41,682 bases of DNA from an uncultured Eubacteriales bacterium (GCA_949292775.1 CASFBL010000018.1:1-41682); one strand, 5' to 3'. Counted from the first letter of the stretch, positions 7,542 through 15,997 are shown. Made by a program: numbers and translations. Notes: generated by a model from the letters alone, not told the origin.

Positions 7542-8858
7542 ATGCATTCAAAAGAATTTTTCCACTCGGTGCGGCTGGATGAAGAAAAATGCATGGGCTG
7601 CACCAACTGCATCAAGCGCTGCCCCACCGGCGCCATTCGCGTGCGCCAGGGAAAGGCCTATATCATTTCAGAGCGCTGTATTGACTGCGGCGAATGCATT
7701 CGTATTTGCCCGCACCATGCAAAATACGCCGAGAAATATTCCTTTAACGAAATTCTCGATTACAAATACCGCATCGCACTCCCCGCCCCGACGCTGTATG
7801 GGCAATTTAACAATTTGGACGATGTGGACTATGTGCTCAACGGGCTTTTGCGGCTGGGCTTTGACGATGTGTTTGAAGTCTCGGTCGGCGCGGAACTGGT
7901 TTCAGAGGCGACGCGCCTTTACATGAAACGGCAGGACATTGTGCGCCCGGTGATTTCTTCCGCCTGCCCTGCAATCGTGCGGCTCATTCGTGTGCGGTTT
8001 CCGAACCTGATTCCGAATGTATTGGATTTTAACGCCCCGATGGAAGAGGCGGCGCGACTTGCGCGTGCACGCGCAAAAGAACAAACCGGGCTTTCTGACG
8101 AGGAAATCGGGGTATTCTTTATCTCCCCGTGCACGGCAAAAATCACCGCCATCAAGCAGCCTATCTGCAACAGTGGATCGGCGGTCAGCGGTGTTTTCGG
8201 CATTAAAGATATTTACCCCGTTTTATTAGGACAAATGGATAAGCTTACCGAATTGCAGCCATGCCGGGAATCCGGGCTGATGGGCGTCGGCTGGGCTTCC
8301 TCCGGCGGAGAATCCGCTGCACTCCTGCGTGATCGGTATCTCGCAGCGGACGGCATTGAAAATGTCATTAAAGTCCTTGAAGAATTAGAAGACGAAAAGC
8401 TCAACGATTTGGACTTTATCGAACTAAACGCGTGTGCCGGCGGGTGCGTCGGCGGACCGCTGACTGTGGAAAACCCCTATGTTGCCAAAGCGCGGCTCCA
8501 GAACCTGAGGAAATATCTGCCGGTTTCCTGCAACCACCTGCAGAAAGAAGAAATCCCACAGGAAATGCGTTGGGAAATGCCGCTGCAGCCGGTTAATATT
8601 TTGAAATTAGACGATGACATTCGCATAGCAATGCAAAAAATGCAAAAGCTCAACGAGATTGAAGCCATGCTGCCGGGGCTTGACTGCGGCACTTGCGGCG
8701 CGCCCTCCTGCCGCGATTTGGCGGAGGACATTGTGCGCGGCAAAGGCTCGATTGAGGACTGCGTCTTCTTCACGCGCGACAAAACCGACGAAAACAACTA
8801 CATTCCGATTCCCGCGCCGTTTAGGCGGTCGGAAAAGCCGGATGGGTCGGAGGCTTGA
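7542..8858 (+). CDS. [FeFe]-hydrogenase-like protein, sensory type (no proton-relay Cys)
   Basis: The 438-residue protein begins with two [4Fe-4S] ferredoxin motifs (Cys17/20/23/27 and Cys46/49/52/56). The H-cluster domain keeps all four cluster cysteines: Cys142 in SSACPAI, Cys197 in SPCTAK, and Cys298 and Cys302 in NACAGGC. A further CxxCxxxxC...C cluster motif follows (Cys382/385/390/407). Against catalytic hydrogenases (TSCCP, MPC, VMACPGGC) the proton-relay cysteine is Ala141, and the two methionines lining the active site are Ser195 and Asn296. These are features of putative H2-sensing [FeFe] proteins rather than turnover enzymes. Sensory homologues often carry a C-terminal PAS domain, which is missing here. 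The start follows GGAG 10 bases upstream. It is third in the operon; no HydE/F/G maturation genes are in the window. Confidence 0.88.
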   Translation: MHSKEFFHSVRLDEEKCMGCTNCIKRCPTGAIRVRQGKAYIISERCIDCGECIRICPHHAKYAEKYSFNEILDYKYRIALPAPTLYGQFNNLDDVDYVLNGLLRLGFDDVFEVSVGAELVSEATRLYMKRQDIVRPVISSACPAIVRLIRVRFPNLIPNVLDFNAPMEEAARLARARAKEQTGLSDEEIGVFFISPCTAKITAIKQPICNSGSAVSGVFGIKDIYPVLLGQMDKLTELQPCRESGLMGVGWASSGGESAALLRDRYLAADGIENVIKVLEELEDEKLNDLDFIELNACAGGCVGGPLTVENPYVAKARLQNLRKYLPVSCNHLQKEEIPQEMRWEMPLQPVNILKLDDDIRIAMQKMQKLNEIEAMLPGLDCGTCGAPSCRDLAEDIVRGKGSIEDCVFFTRDKTDENNYIPIPAPFRRSEKPDGSEA

Positions 8859-8869
8859 AAGAGGTAACC

Positions 8870-10198
8870 ATGAAAACACTTCTATTACACGGGAATATAA
8901 TAGATGTCGAAAACGGCGGGCAGTTTTTGCCGGACACCAATCTGCTTTTGGACGGAGAAACGATTTCTGAAATCGGCGTCAGCGAACAAACGCAGGCAGA
9001 TCGCATACTGGATTTAGGCGGCAGTTTTGTGCTCCCCGGGCTTATCAACCTGCATGTGCATCTTTTCGGCACCGGCATGCCCAGCAAAGTGCTCGGCGGC
9101 GGCAATTTACAACAATTTTTAATGCGGGTGCTCCACTCCCCCCTCGGGCCGAAAATCATGGATAAAATCATCGCAGGCAATGTGCAGGCGCAGCTGCTCA
9201 GCGGTGTAACGACCATTCGCGCGGTGGGAGATTTTTGTTACAGTGATATTCACATTCGCGATAAAATCCGTGCAGGCAAACTTGCAGGACCTCGCATGCT
9301 GGTTTCCGGTCCTGCGATTACCGTCCCCGGCGGGCACGGCGACGGCACTTTTGCCGTCACCAGCGCCGACCCGGCACAGCTCGTCTCATTTGTAGACCGC
9401 AACGCACAAGCCGGTGTGGACTTAATTAAAATCTGCGTCACCGGCGGTGTGATGGATGCAAAAGAAGTGGGGCACCCCGGTGAGCTGAAAATGAATTTAG
9501 AGCAGACCAAAGCCGTCTGTGACCGGGCGCATGCGCTGGGCTTAAAAGTCGCTTCACACACGGAAAGTGAAGAGGGTTTAGACATCGCGCTGCGCGGCGG
9601 TGTGGACACGATTGAGCACGGCGCAGCCATTGACGACGAGATGCTCGCGCTGTATCGAAAAAATCATTCGGCGATGGTTGTGACCTTCTCACCGTGCGTG
9701 CCGCTTTCGATTCTGCCACCGGAAATCACCCGGTTAGATGACAAAGCCACCATCAACACACGCGTGGTCGGCCAAGGCATGGCGGACGGCGCCAACCGTG
9801 CGTTATCGGAAAATATTCCGCTTGGACTTGGCACAGACGCCGCGTGCCCGCTTTGCACGCAATACAACACCTGGCGAGAGCTTTTATATGTTTCTCGTTT
9901 CTGTGGCGTTTCTCCGGCAAAGGCCATCTGCATTGCGACACTTGAAAATGCTAAAATTGCCGGAATCGAAAAAGAAACCGGTTCCATTGCAGAGGGCAAG
10001 GCGGCGGATTTATTGATTGTCCGCAAAAATCCTCTGGAAAATCTGCGCGCGCTGCGCGACCCGGAATATGTTTTTGCAAAGGGGAAACAATTTAGCCATC
10101 CAAAGCAAAAAAAGATAGAAAAAATCGAACAGTGGCTGGATTCGATTGATTTTGAACAGCTGACTTTTTCGGGCGGAAAATCAGGAGGTAACCAATGA
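8870..10198 (+). CDS. Metal-dependent amidohydrolase (imidazolonepropionase/prolidase-like)
   Basis: This is a cytoplasmic hydrolase of the amidohydrolase superfamily, 442 residues. Metal ligands are visible in order: NLHVH (first strand), a Lys candidate in DLIKICVTGG, His in VASHTES, His in TIEHG, and Asp in GLGTDAACP. The stretch VTGGVMDAKEVGHPGEL is typical of the branch containing Xaa-Pro dipeptidases and imidazolonepropionase-like enzymes. The substrate cannot be told; histidine-pathway genes are absent. The ATG at 8870 is preceded by GAAAGAGGTAACC; a TTG at 8855 lies inside that ribosome site. It is inserted between the hydrogenase-like gene and the second DRTGG gene and overlaps the latter by 4 bases, so it is a true operon member. 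Confidence 0.88.
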   Translation: MKTLLLHGNIIDVENGGQFLPDTNLLLDGETISEIGVSEQTQADRILDLGGSFVLPGLINLHVHLFGTGMPSKVLGGGNLQQFLMRVLHSPLGPKIMDKIIAGNVQAQLLSGVTTIRAVGDFCYSDIHIRDKIRAGKLAGPRMLVSGPAITVPGGHGDGTFAVTSADPAQLVSFVDRNAQAGVDLIKICVTGGVMDAKEVGHPGELKMNLEQTKAVCDRAHALGLKVASHTESEEGLDIALRGGVDTIEHGAAIDDEMLALYRKNHSAMVVTFSPCVPLSILPPEITRLDDKATINTRVVGQGMADGANRALSENIPLGLGTDAACPLCTQYNTWRELLYVSRFCGVSPAKAICIATLENAKIAGIEKETGSIAEGKAADLLIVRKNPLENLRALRDPEYVFAKGKQFSHPKQKKIEKIEQWLDSIDFEQLTFSGGKSGGNQ

Positions 10199-10521
10199 CC
10201 GTAAAAGAATTTGCCGAGCAGCAAAATTTAACCGTGCTGGTTAACGCCGACCTAAGCCGCGAGATCACCGGCGGGTACTGCGGCGACTTATTAAGCTGGG
10301 TCATGTCCCGTGCGCAAAGCGGCGACTGCTGGTTTACGGTCATGGGCAATATCAACGCCGTTGCCGTCTGCGTTTTGGCGGACTGCGCCTGCATTGTGCT
10401 TTGCGAAAACGCGACGCTTGATGAAAATGCCAAGCAGAAAGCCGAAGAACAGGGCGTCAATATTTTGGCAAGCGACAAAAACGCCTACACCCTTGCCGGC
10501 GCGCTGCAAAATGCCTTATGA
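10195..10521 (+). CDS. DRTGG-domain protein (second of two in the operon)
   Basis: This 108-residue single-domain protein is paralogous to the one that opens the operon but closer to the consensus. SREITGGYCGDLLSWVM and CWFTVMGNINAVAVCVL match the DRTGG pattern, and the end (GVNILASDKNAYTLAG) matches the domain's last strand-helix. The start is inside the stop of the amidohydrolase gene (ATGA) with AGGAGGTAACCA before it; its own stop overlaps the start of the PHP gene in the same way. Two diverged DRTGG copies in one operon suggest a heteromeric sensor or two separate ligands. No catalytic residues are evident. Confidence 0.8.
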   Translation: MTVKEFAEQQNLTVLVNADLSREITGGYCGDLLSWVMSRAQSGDCWFTVMGNINAVAVCVLADCACIVLCENATLDENAKQKAEEQGVNILASDKNAYTLAGALQNAL

Positions 10522-11231
10522 AAATCTATGCGGATTTACACCTGCACTCCTGCCTGTCCCCTTGCGGCGACGGCGACATGACGCCTTACAACCTTGTGCA
10601 AATGGCAAAACTGTTGGGATTTGACATGATTGCGCTGACTGACCACAACTCCTGCGGCAACTGCGCAAGTGCCGTGCGCGTCGGGCAGGATATCGGACTT
10701 ACAGTTGTTCCCGGCATGGAGCTTTGCACTTCCGAGGAAATTCACTGTGTCTGCTTGTTCCCGGAATTAGACGCGGCGAACGCTTTTTCGGAATTTGTGC
10801 ACAACAAAATGCCGGACATCAAAAACCAGCCGGAAATTTTCGGCGAGCAATACAAAATGGACGAAGGCGACGGGGTCATAGGCTCTGAGTCTCTGTTGTT
10901 GACGACCGCCGCAGATATCTCGATTGATGATGTAACACCGCTTGTTCAAAGCTACGGTGGTGCGTGTTTTCCGGCACATTTGGACCGTGCGTCTTACAGC
11001 GTTTTATCGGTGCTTGGCTTTTTATATCCGGAGCTTCGCTTTACGGCGGCGGAATTCACCCCGAAGGCCTATTTGCCGCAATATTTAGAGCAGCACCCAT
11101 TGCTTCAAAACATGCATTTGCTGCGCAATTCAGACGCACATTATTTAGAAAATATGATAGAACCGATTGACACGCTGGAGCTTACCGCCTGCACCCCGCA
11201 GGCACTTATAAATTTCTTGAATAACGCCTGA
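10518..11231 (+). CDS. PHP-domain phosphoesterase
   Basis: This is a stand-alone PHP domain of 237 residues with a complete metal set visible: HxH in DLHLHSC, DH in LTDHNS, Glu in GMELCTSEE, His in EIHCVC, His in FPAHLDR, and DAH in NSDAHYLE. The family hydrolyses phosphate esters; related stand-alone members act on 3'-phosphorylated nucleotides or short RNA ends, but the substrate here is unknown. It is the last gene of the operon, overlapping the second DRTGG gene by four bases, and is followed 24 bases on by a strong terminator. Its coupling to the sensor genes suggests the operon's output may be removal of a nucleotide-like signal; that is inference. Confidence 0.87.
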   Translation: MKIYADLHLHSCLSPCGDGDMTPYNLVQMAKLLGFDMIALTDHNSCGNCASAVRVGQDIGLTVVPGMELCTSEEIHCVCLFPELDAANAFSEFVHNKMPDIKNQPEIFGEQYKMDEGDGVIGSESLLLTTAADISIDDVTPLVQSYGGACFPAHLDRASYSVLSVLGFLYPELRFTAAEFTPKAYLPQYLEQHPLLQNMHLLRNSDAHYLENMIEPIDTLELTACTPQALINFLNNA

Positions 11232-11255
11232 AGTGAAAGCTAAATAAAACAAAAA

Positions 11256-11285
11256 CAGACCTTCCAAACGGAAGGTCTGTTTTTT
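11256..11285. terminator. Bidirectional terminator between PHP gene and SDR gene
   Basis: CAGACCTTCC-AAAC-GGAAGGTCTG is a perfect 10-bp stem followed by six T on the plus strand. An A-rich stretch on the other side gives T-runs on the minus strand, so it can serve both convergent genes. Confidence 0.92.
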
Positions 11286-11298
11286 AATGTAAACGCGA

Positions 11299-12864
11299 TT
11301 AGTGTTTGATATCGTCCCATTTGACGCCGTTGATGTGGAACAGTGCGTCGAACTCGTAACGATTGTTTTCGTCTTTTCTGTGGTTCGGATACCAAACCTG
11401 TGCAAAGAACGGATTGGTCTTGGCGATGGAATCGTAATCCCAAGCCTTCTGCGGCACATAGCACTCGGGGCACCAGTGACCGCCGAGGAGGATGAGTGCG
11501 GGGCTTGCTTCAAATTCAGCACCGCAGTGACCGCATTTCCATTTCAGCTTGGTTGCCATGTCGCCCTTGGTCATGGACTCGGACAGGCACTCACCGCCGC
11601 GGAACTTCGCAGCCTGTTTCATATCTTCAATGTCGAGTTCAGACTCGGGCTTCGACTCATCATAACCGTGATCCAGCTTGAACTGCTCAGCCGCAGCGTT
11701 GTCTTTGTCGAACTTGATGATTTCGAAATCTTCCCACTTCTTCGGAATCTTCTCCCACTCTTCTTTGGAGCCGTAATACGCGGTCATACGAGCCGGTGTA
11801 TTCTTTGCGACCCAGTCGAGTGTACCGAAGTCGGGTGTGGAAGCAATCTTTTTCATAAAGGGTTTTGCGCAAGCGGCAACAAGACCCTTCGGCAGATAGC
11901 GCGGAATTTTGAAGTAGAATTCCACCTGGTCCGCAAGGCGGTTAAAGTAATCCTGAACCGGCAGGTTCTCACGGAAGTGCAGGAATTCTTCCAGCTTGTC
12001 ACCGTCCGCATAGAACTGACCGTGGAAGTTCTTTGTGATGAACCAGTTGGGCTCAAACAGCTTTTCGGGACCTGCAAGGCCAAGTGTGCCAAGCAGCAGG
12101 CATTCAAACTCATAGTTGGAAATTCTGTATTCTTTACCGGAACCAATGTTGAAGAAGTGGTTCCAAAAATCCCCGCCGAGGTGGCCGGCAGCATCTTCAG
12201 AGACCAGGTTGCAAAGCAAACGGCCGGAATCTTCTACCGTGCACCACTCCAAAACGCCGTTGATCGGCACATGGAACATAATGGGGTCCATATTCTTCAG
12301 AATGTTGGGATACAAAATACCGGACTGACGCATTACCACCCAGTTCTTAAGACCGCTTTCAACGAATACGCGCTCTGCAACGGTCTTGGAAATGGCATAG
12401 TGGTCATAAATGGAAATTTTAATCGGGTCACCGCAGCGTCCCCAGTGAATCGGGTAATTGCGGTCGCCGGTTTCAGCAACAGTACCTATGTAGCAAACTT
12501 TTACTGCATCGGGATCGGGCTGTGCCAAAACTGCTTTGCAGATGTTCTGTGCAGCACCGATATTGGTTTTCTGTGTTTTGTAGGGTTTCCAGTCCGCTGT
12601 GGGGGAAACCATGCCGCCAACATGCAGGACATAGTCGGAACCGGTCACTGCGGCTAGCACATCGTCATAATTACCAAGATCGCCCCAAACGACTTTCACA
12701 GCCGGATCGTCCATGTAAGGAGCAAATTTGTTGCGGTTCTTTTCGCTGTCGCGCAGCAGAACCACGATGTTGAACTGATCTCTTTTTGCAAACAGCTCTT
12801 TGAACCCGGCAAAGCCCATATTGCCGGAAGCGCCTGTAAGCATGACAGTCTTCTTTTCAGCCAT
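11299..12864 (-). CDS. Extended SDR (NAD-dependent epimerase/dehydratase-like) with C-terminal zinc ribbon
   Basis: The N-terminal two thirds is a Rossmann enzyme: GASGNMG near residues 10-16 binds the nucleotide, DxGNYDD follows strand 3, and YAISK (near 183) supplies the catalytic Tyr and Lys. The last 100 or so residues are different: CGHCGAEF...GGHWCPECY forms a CxxC...CxxC zinc ribbon, followed by a conserved-looking FFAQVWYPNHRKDE segment. The reaction and substrate are not identifiable. At 521 residues it is much longer than ordinary SDR epimerases (about 300-350). It is monocistronic, with a consensus promoter and GAGGTGG ribosome site upstream and a shared terminator downstream, so it is probably well expressed. 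The ribbon could bind nucleic acid, a partner protein or only structural zinc. Confidence 0.8.
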   Translation of the reverse strand: MAEKKTVMLTGASGNMGFAGFKELFAKRDQFNIVVLLRDSEKNRNKFAPYMDDPAVKVVWGDLGNYDDVLAAVTGSDYVLHVGGMVSPTADWKPYKTQKTNIGAAQNICKAVLAQPDPDAVKVCYIGTVAETGDRNYPIHWGRCGDPIKISIYDHYAISKTVAERVFVESGLKNWVVMRQSGILYPNILKNMDPIMFHVPINGVLEWCTVEDSGRLLCNLVSEDAAGHLGGDFWNHFFNIGSGKEYRISNYEFECLLLGTLGLAGPEKLFEPNWFITKNFHGQFYADGDKLEEFLHFRENLPVQDYFNRLADQVEFYFKIPRYLPKGLVAACAKPFMKKIASTPDFGTLDWVAKNTPARMTAYYGSKEEWEKIPKKWEDFEIIKFDKDNAAAEQFKLDHGYDESKPESELDIEDMKQAAKFRGGECLSESMTKGDMATKLKWKCGHCGAEFEASPALILLGGHWCPECYVPQKAWDYDSIAKTNPFFAQVWYPNHRKDENNRYEFDALFHINGVKWDDIKH

Positions 12865-12895
12865 TTTTTACCACCTCAGAATTCATAGTAAATAT

Positions 12896-12924
12896 AGTAT
12901 ATAATTTTCTGATAAAAAAGTCAA
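12896..12924 (-). promoter_or_regulatory. Strong sigma-A promoter of the SDR-zinc-ribbon gene
   Basis: On the minus strand TTGACT (12924-12919), 17 bp, TATACT (12901-12896). The start codon lies about 32 bases downstream with GAGGTGG in between. Confidence 0.8.
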
Positions 12925-12956
12925 TAAAGCTGTGTCATATTTTGGCAGGCTTCGGC

Positions 12957-12989
12957 AAAAAAACAGCCCCTGCAAATTGCAGGAGCTGT
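12957..12989 (-). terminator. Intrinsic terminator of the secreted-protein gene
   Basis: The stem ACAGC(U)CCTGCA/TGCAGG(G)GCTGT, with one G-U pair in minus-strand RNA, is followed by seven T. It ends the gene whose stop is at 13011. Confidence 0.85.
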
Positions 12990-13010
12990 AATTGTTTCAA
13001 AGCGGTTTGT

Positions 13011-13976
13011 TTACCAAGAAATGGTAAAGTTCTTTTCAAGACCGAAAGGAATGGAAACTTCCATACCGAGCGCTTTCAGAGAAAGCGTCCAAACGAAGTA
13101 ATAGGTAGCCGTTTCCACATTGCCGGTCTCTTTGTCGACCGTAACAACGATTTTACCGTCTTTGTGACCGGTCTTAACGTCCTTAATCAAGGAAGCTGCC
13201 GGGCCGGCGTTATCGGTAACGATAGACGGCATAATGACGGAGAACACCTTGCCGTTGTGGCCGGAGCCGTGCGCCGTATCGGTGCTCGGTGCATCTTCTT
13301 TCACCATAATGGTGATGGTATATTTGCCGTCCGCTTCGGTGTAGGCTGCACTCGAAATGTCGTCCGCAGTCAATTTGCTGGACCAGCTTTCGTTTTCAAC
13401 CGGGAACATTGCATTTTTCTGCTCGGTTGTAGTTGCGTTGACCATTCCGGGGTCAAGAGAAGAAAGGTCTTTCGGACCCATGTTCTGCTCAATCAGGCTG
13501 TCTGCCATGCTGGTCAGAGTGCCCGGCAGGTTACCGGAAATGCCACCCGCGGGACTGTTAACTTCGCTGTTCAGCGTAATCTGTTTTGCGTTCGGCTTAA
13601 CCTTGTTGATTGCGGTATTGAAATATGCAAGAATGTCAGCCTGACTGCTGCTCTCGGACAACTCTGTGACAACCGGCGTCTCGCTGGCAGCTGCATCGCC
13701 GCCCTCGGACGAAGTATCGCCGCTGGAAGTATTGCTGTTATTGTTCTGCACAACAGCCCCCTGTGCTGCAGAGTCGTTGGGATTAACCGTAGTCAGACGC
13801 ATTTTGCTCGGATTGACAAAAGCAATATAGATAACGGAAAAAACCAACAGTGTTGCAAGGCACACAGCAAACGCTTTAAAGAATGTGCTTGTAAAAGTTT
13901 TTCTGAGCATTTGCTTATTCGCAAGTTTTTCCGCTCTGGACTCGGGCGTAGACGGCTCCTTGACTTTCTTAGACAT
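13011..13976 (-). CDS. Membrane-anchored extracellular protein, function unknown
   Basis: I do not recognise the family. The 321-residue protein has a charged cytoplasmic N-terminus (SKKVKEPSTPESRAEKLANK), one membrane segment at about residues 32-52 (FFKAFAVCLATLLVFSVIYIAF), and a low-complexity Asn/Ser/Gly/Asp linker. The rest is a beta-rich external domain of about 230 residues with alternating Thr/Val strands and no cysteine. The ATG at 13976 follows AAAGGGGATTCGCAA; an in-frame upstream ATG at 14015 lacks a ribosome site. It is monocistronic, divergent from the TetR-CDF operon, with its own consensus promoter. It could be a cell-surface or lipid-interacting protein, but nothing specific supports a function. 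Confidence 0.75.
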   Translation of the reverse strand: MSKKVKEPSTPESRAEKLANKQMLRKTFTSTFFKAFAVCLATLLVFSVIYIAFVNPSKMRLTTVNPNDSAAQGAVVQNNNSNTSSGDTSSEGGDAAASETPVVTELSESSSQADILAYFNTAINKVKPNAKQITLNSEVNSPAGGISGNLPGTLTSMADSLIEQNMGPKDLSSLDPGMVNATTTEQKNAMFPVENESWSSKLTADDISSAAYTEADGKYTITIMVKEDAPSTDTAHGSGHNGKVFSVIMPSIVTDNAGPAASLIKDVKTGHKDGKIVVTVDKETGNVETATYYFVWTLSLKALGMEVSIPFGLEKNFTISW

Positions 13977-14029
13977 TTGCGAATCCCCTTTCAGTCGTAT
14001 GCCTTTCGGCTTCAAAATGTTACTCCTAT

Positions 14030-14058
14030 AATTTACAATAAAAAAAGGGAAATGTCAA
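14030..14058 (-). promoter_or_regulatory. Promoter of the membrane-anchored protein gene
   Basis: On the minus strand TTGACA (14058-14053), 17 bp, TAAATT (14035-14030). Confidence 0.7.
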
Positions 14059-14142
14059 TCCATTTTCTGCTCTAATTCAAGCAAAAATACAAATTTGCAA
14101 AAATTATTTTAAAAAAATAAATCACTATTTTCGTTGAAATTG

Positions 14143-14171
14143 TTGAATAATAAACAGTTTTATATTATAAT
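14143..14171 (+). promoter_or_regulatory. Promoter of the tetR-CDF operon
   Basis: TTGAAT (14143-14148), 17 bp, TATAAT (14166-14171), 47 bases before the regulator's ATG. Confidence 0.75.
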
Positions 14172-14173
14172 AA

Positions 14174-14198
14174 CACCTGTTGATTACAATCACCTGTT
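14174..14198 (+). promoter_or_regulatory. Direct repeat CACCTGTT, possible TetR operator
   Basis: Two copies of CACCTGTT (14174-14181 and 14191-14198) are spaced 17 bp, immediately downstream of the -10 element and before the ribosome site. The place is right for autorepression. A direct rather than inverted repeat is unusual for TetR proteins, so the assignment is tentative. Confidence 0.4.
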
Positions 14199-14217
14199 TT
14201 GAAAGAGAGGGAACACC

Positions 14218-14826
14218 ATGAATGACGCTAATTTAGACAGCCGTGTACGACGGACAAAACGACTGCTTCGGCAAGGCCTTACAGAACTGTTAAAACAAAA
14301 AAGCATTAAAAAAATCACCGTGCGCGAGTTGTCGGAGCTTATTGACATCAACCGCGGCACTTTTTACCTGCACTACAAAGACATTTATGATTTGGTAGAC
14401 CAGATTGAGCAGGAATTGTTCGACGAATTTGAACGCATCCTTTCCAATTACACCATTTCCGATCTCGGCACGCGGCCGCACAAAATTTTCTCGGATGTAT
14501 GCAGCTTTTTGTATGCGAACCGTGAAATCTGCGCAGCGCTGCTCGGCGACAACGGCGATATCAATTTCCTTTTAAATCTTCGTGCATTTTTGCGGCAAAA
14601 ATGTCTGCATGATATTATGGAAACCTATCACATAGACCGGATTCCGGACTATGAATATGTATATGCCTATTTTGAATCCGGCACGGTCGGCGTGCTCCGC
14701 TACTGGCTGGAACACCCCGAGGATAACAAAACGCCCGACGAAATTGCATCCATGATTGAAACAATTTTCACCTATGGAACCAGCGTGTTTACAGGTGACG
14801 CCGCAAATCCGAACGGAGGCCAATAA
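14218..14826 (+). CDS. TetR/AcrR-family transcriptional regulator
   Basis: This is a dimeric DNA-binding repressor of 202 residues. The helix-turn-helix lies at about residues 29-50 (ITVRELSELIDINRGTFYLHY), where the recognition helix NRGTFYLHYKD is very typical. The larger C-terminal half is helical and ligand-binding; it resembles the DhaS/YfiR-like branch, with weak similarity only. It starts after GAAAGAGAGGGAACACC. The cation-efflux gene begins 4 bases after its stop, with the ribosome site of that gene inside its end, so the two form one unit and the regulator probably controls the exporter in response to a metal or a toxic compound. Confidence 0.92.
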   Translation: MNDANLDSRVRRTKRLLRQGLTELLKQKSIKKITVRELSELIDINRGTFYLHYKDIYDLVDQIEQELFDEFERILSNYTISDLGTRPHKIFSDVCSFLYANREICAALLGDNGDINFLLNLRAFLRQKCLHDIMETYHIDRIPDYEYVYAYFESGTVGVLRYWLEHPEDNKTPDEIASMIETIFTYGTSVFTGDAANPNGGQ

Positions 14827-14830
14827 ACCC

Positions 14831-15997
14831 ATGGCAACTTTTCTCGCACGACTTTTCATTAAAAATTATCAGGATGTTAAAAACCCGACGGTTCGCGCCG
14901 CTTACGGCGAACTCGGCGGCATTGTCGGCATCATTCTCAACCTGCTTTTGACCACGGCAAAATTCTTTGTCGGCTCGATTACGGGCAGCATCTCCATTTC
15001 CGCCGACGCTGTCAACAACCTGTCAGACGCAGGCTCGTCAATCATCACGCTCGCCGGATTCAAACTTGCAAAAAAGCCGGCAGACAAAGACCACCCCTAC
15101 GGTCACGGGCGCATTGAATATATCACAGCGCTGATTGTATCGTTTTTGATTTTACTCATGGGGTTTGAGCTTTTGAAGTCTTCGATTGAAAAGATTCGTG
15201 AACCAAGCCCCGTTACATACAGCAATGTGGCGCTGATTATTTTGCTGGTATCCATTGCCGCCAAGCTTTGGCTGGCCTTTTTCAACCATTCGCTCGGCAA
15301 ATGCATCCATTCCACCGCGACCAAAGCCGTCGTGGCAGACAGCCTTTCCGACACCGCAGCCACCTCGGTCGCTCTCGCCGCTCTGATTATCTCCCGGTTT
15401 TCCAGTGTTCCGGTGGACGGCTGGTTCGGCATTGTTGTTGCCCTGTTCATTTTCTGGTCGGGCATCGGCATTTTGAAAGACACCATTGCCCTGCTTTTGG
15501 GCAAGCCCCCGGAAAAAGAGTTCTTCGATGAAATTGAAAATATGATTTTGTCCTATGACGGCATTGTCGGTGTGCACGACCTGATTATTCACGATTACGG
15601 CCCGGGCAGGAGCTTTGCTTCAGCGCACGCAGAAGTCCCCGCCAATGTGGATATTATGAAAAGTCACGACACGGTAGATTTGATCGAGCGCGATATTCAG
15701 CACAAATACGGCATGCTTATTTCCATCCACTTAGACCCGGTTGTTGTAGACGACGCGCGCATCAACGCGCTCAAAGCCCTTTGCATGCAAGTGCTTTCGG
15801 AAATTGACAACCGCCTGACCACGCACGACTTCCGCGTGGTAGACGGCCCGACACACGCCAACCTGATTTTCGATGTCGTTGCACCACCCGAATTTCCGCT
15901 TCGTGACAATGAGCTGGTCGAACGCATTTCAGAAAAATTGAGCAAAATAGACGAAAGATATTTCTGCGTTATCACGGTAGACCACGCATTTAACTAA
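14831..15997 (+). CDS. Cation diffusion facilitator, probably Mn(II) exporter
   Basis: This is a six-helix membrane antiporter of 388 residues with a cytoplasmic C-terminal metal-binding domain rich in His and Asp (DHAF at the end). The transport-site residues can be read: NNLSD in helix 2 (Asn and Asp four apart) and DSLSD in helix 5. The tetrad is therefore N-D-D-D, the set associated with manganese-type CDF proteins such as MntE, and not the D-D-H-D of zinc exporters. HPYGHGRIEY between helices 2 and 3 is the family signature. The ATG at 14831 uses the GGAGG at the end of the TetR gene; longer readings begin inside that gene and are not supported. Metal specificity is inferred from the tetrad only. 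Confidence 0.9.
   Translation: MATFLARLFIKNYQDVKNPTVRAAYGELGGIVGIILNLLLTTAKFFVGSITGSISISADAVNNLSDAGSSIITLAGFKLAKKPADKDHPYGHGRIEYITALIVSFLILLMGFELLKSSIEKIREPSPVTYSNVALIILLVSIAAKLWLAFFNHSLGKCIHSTATKAVVADSLSDTAATSVALAALIISRFSSVPVDGWFGIVVALFIFWSGIGILKDTIALLLGKPPEKEFFDEIENMILSYDGIVGVHDLIIHDYGPGRSFASAHAEVPANVDIMKSHDTVDLIERDIQHKYGMLISIHLDPVVVDDARINALKALCMQVLSEIDNRLTTHDFRVVDGPTHANLIFDVVAPPEFPLRDNELVERISEKLSKIDERYFCVITVDHAFN

Noticed and set aside
11302-12657. Plus-strand open frame of 451 codons opposite the SDR gene
   Set aside because: It is a shadow of the minus-strand gene, which has promoter, ribosome site and motifs; nothing supports the opposite strand.
12942-14075. Plus-strand open frame opposite the membrane-anchored protein
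   Set aside because: It covers a terminator and a promoter of the minus-strand gene and shows no domain.
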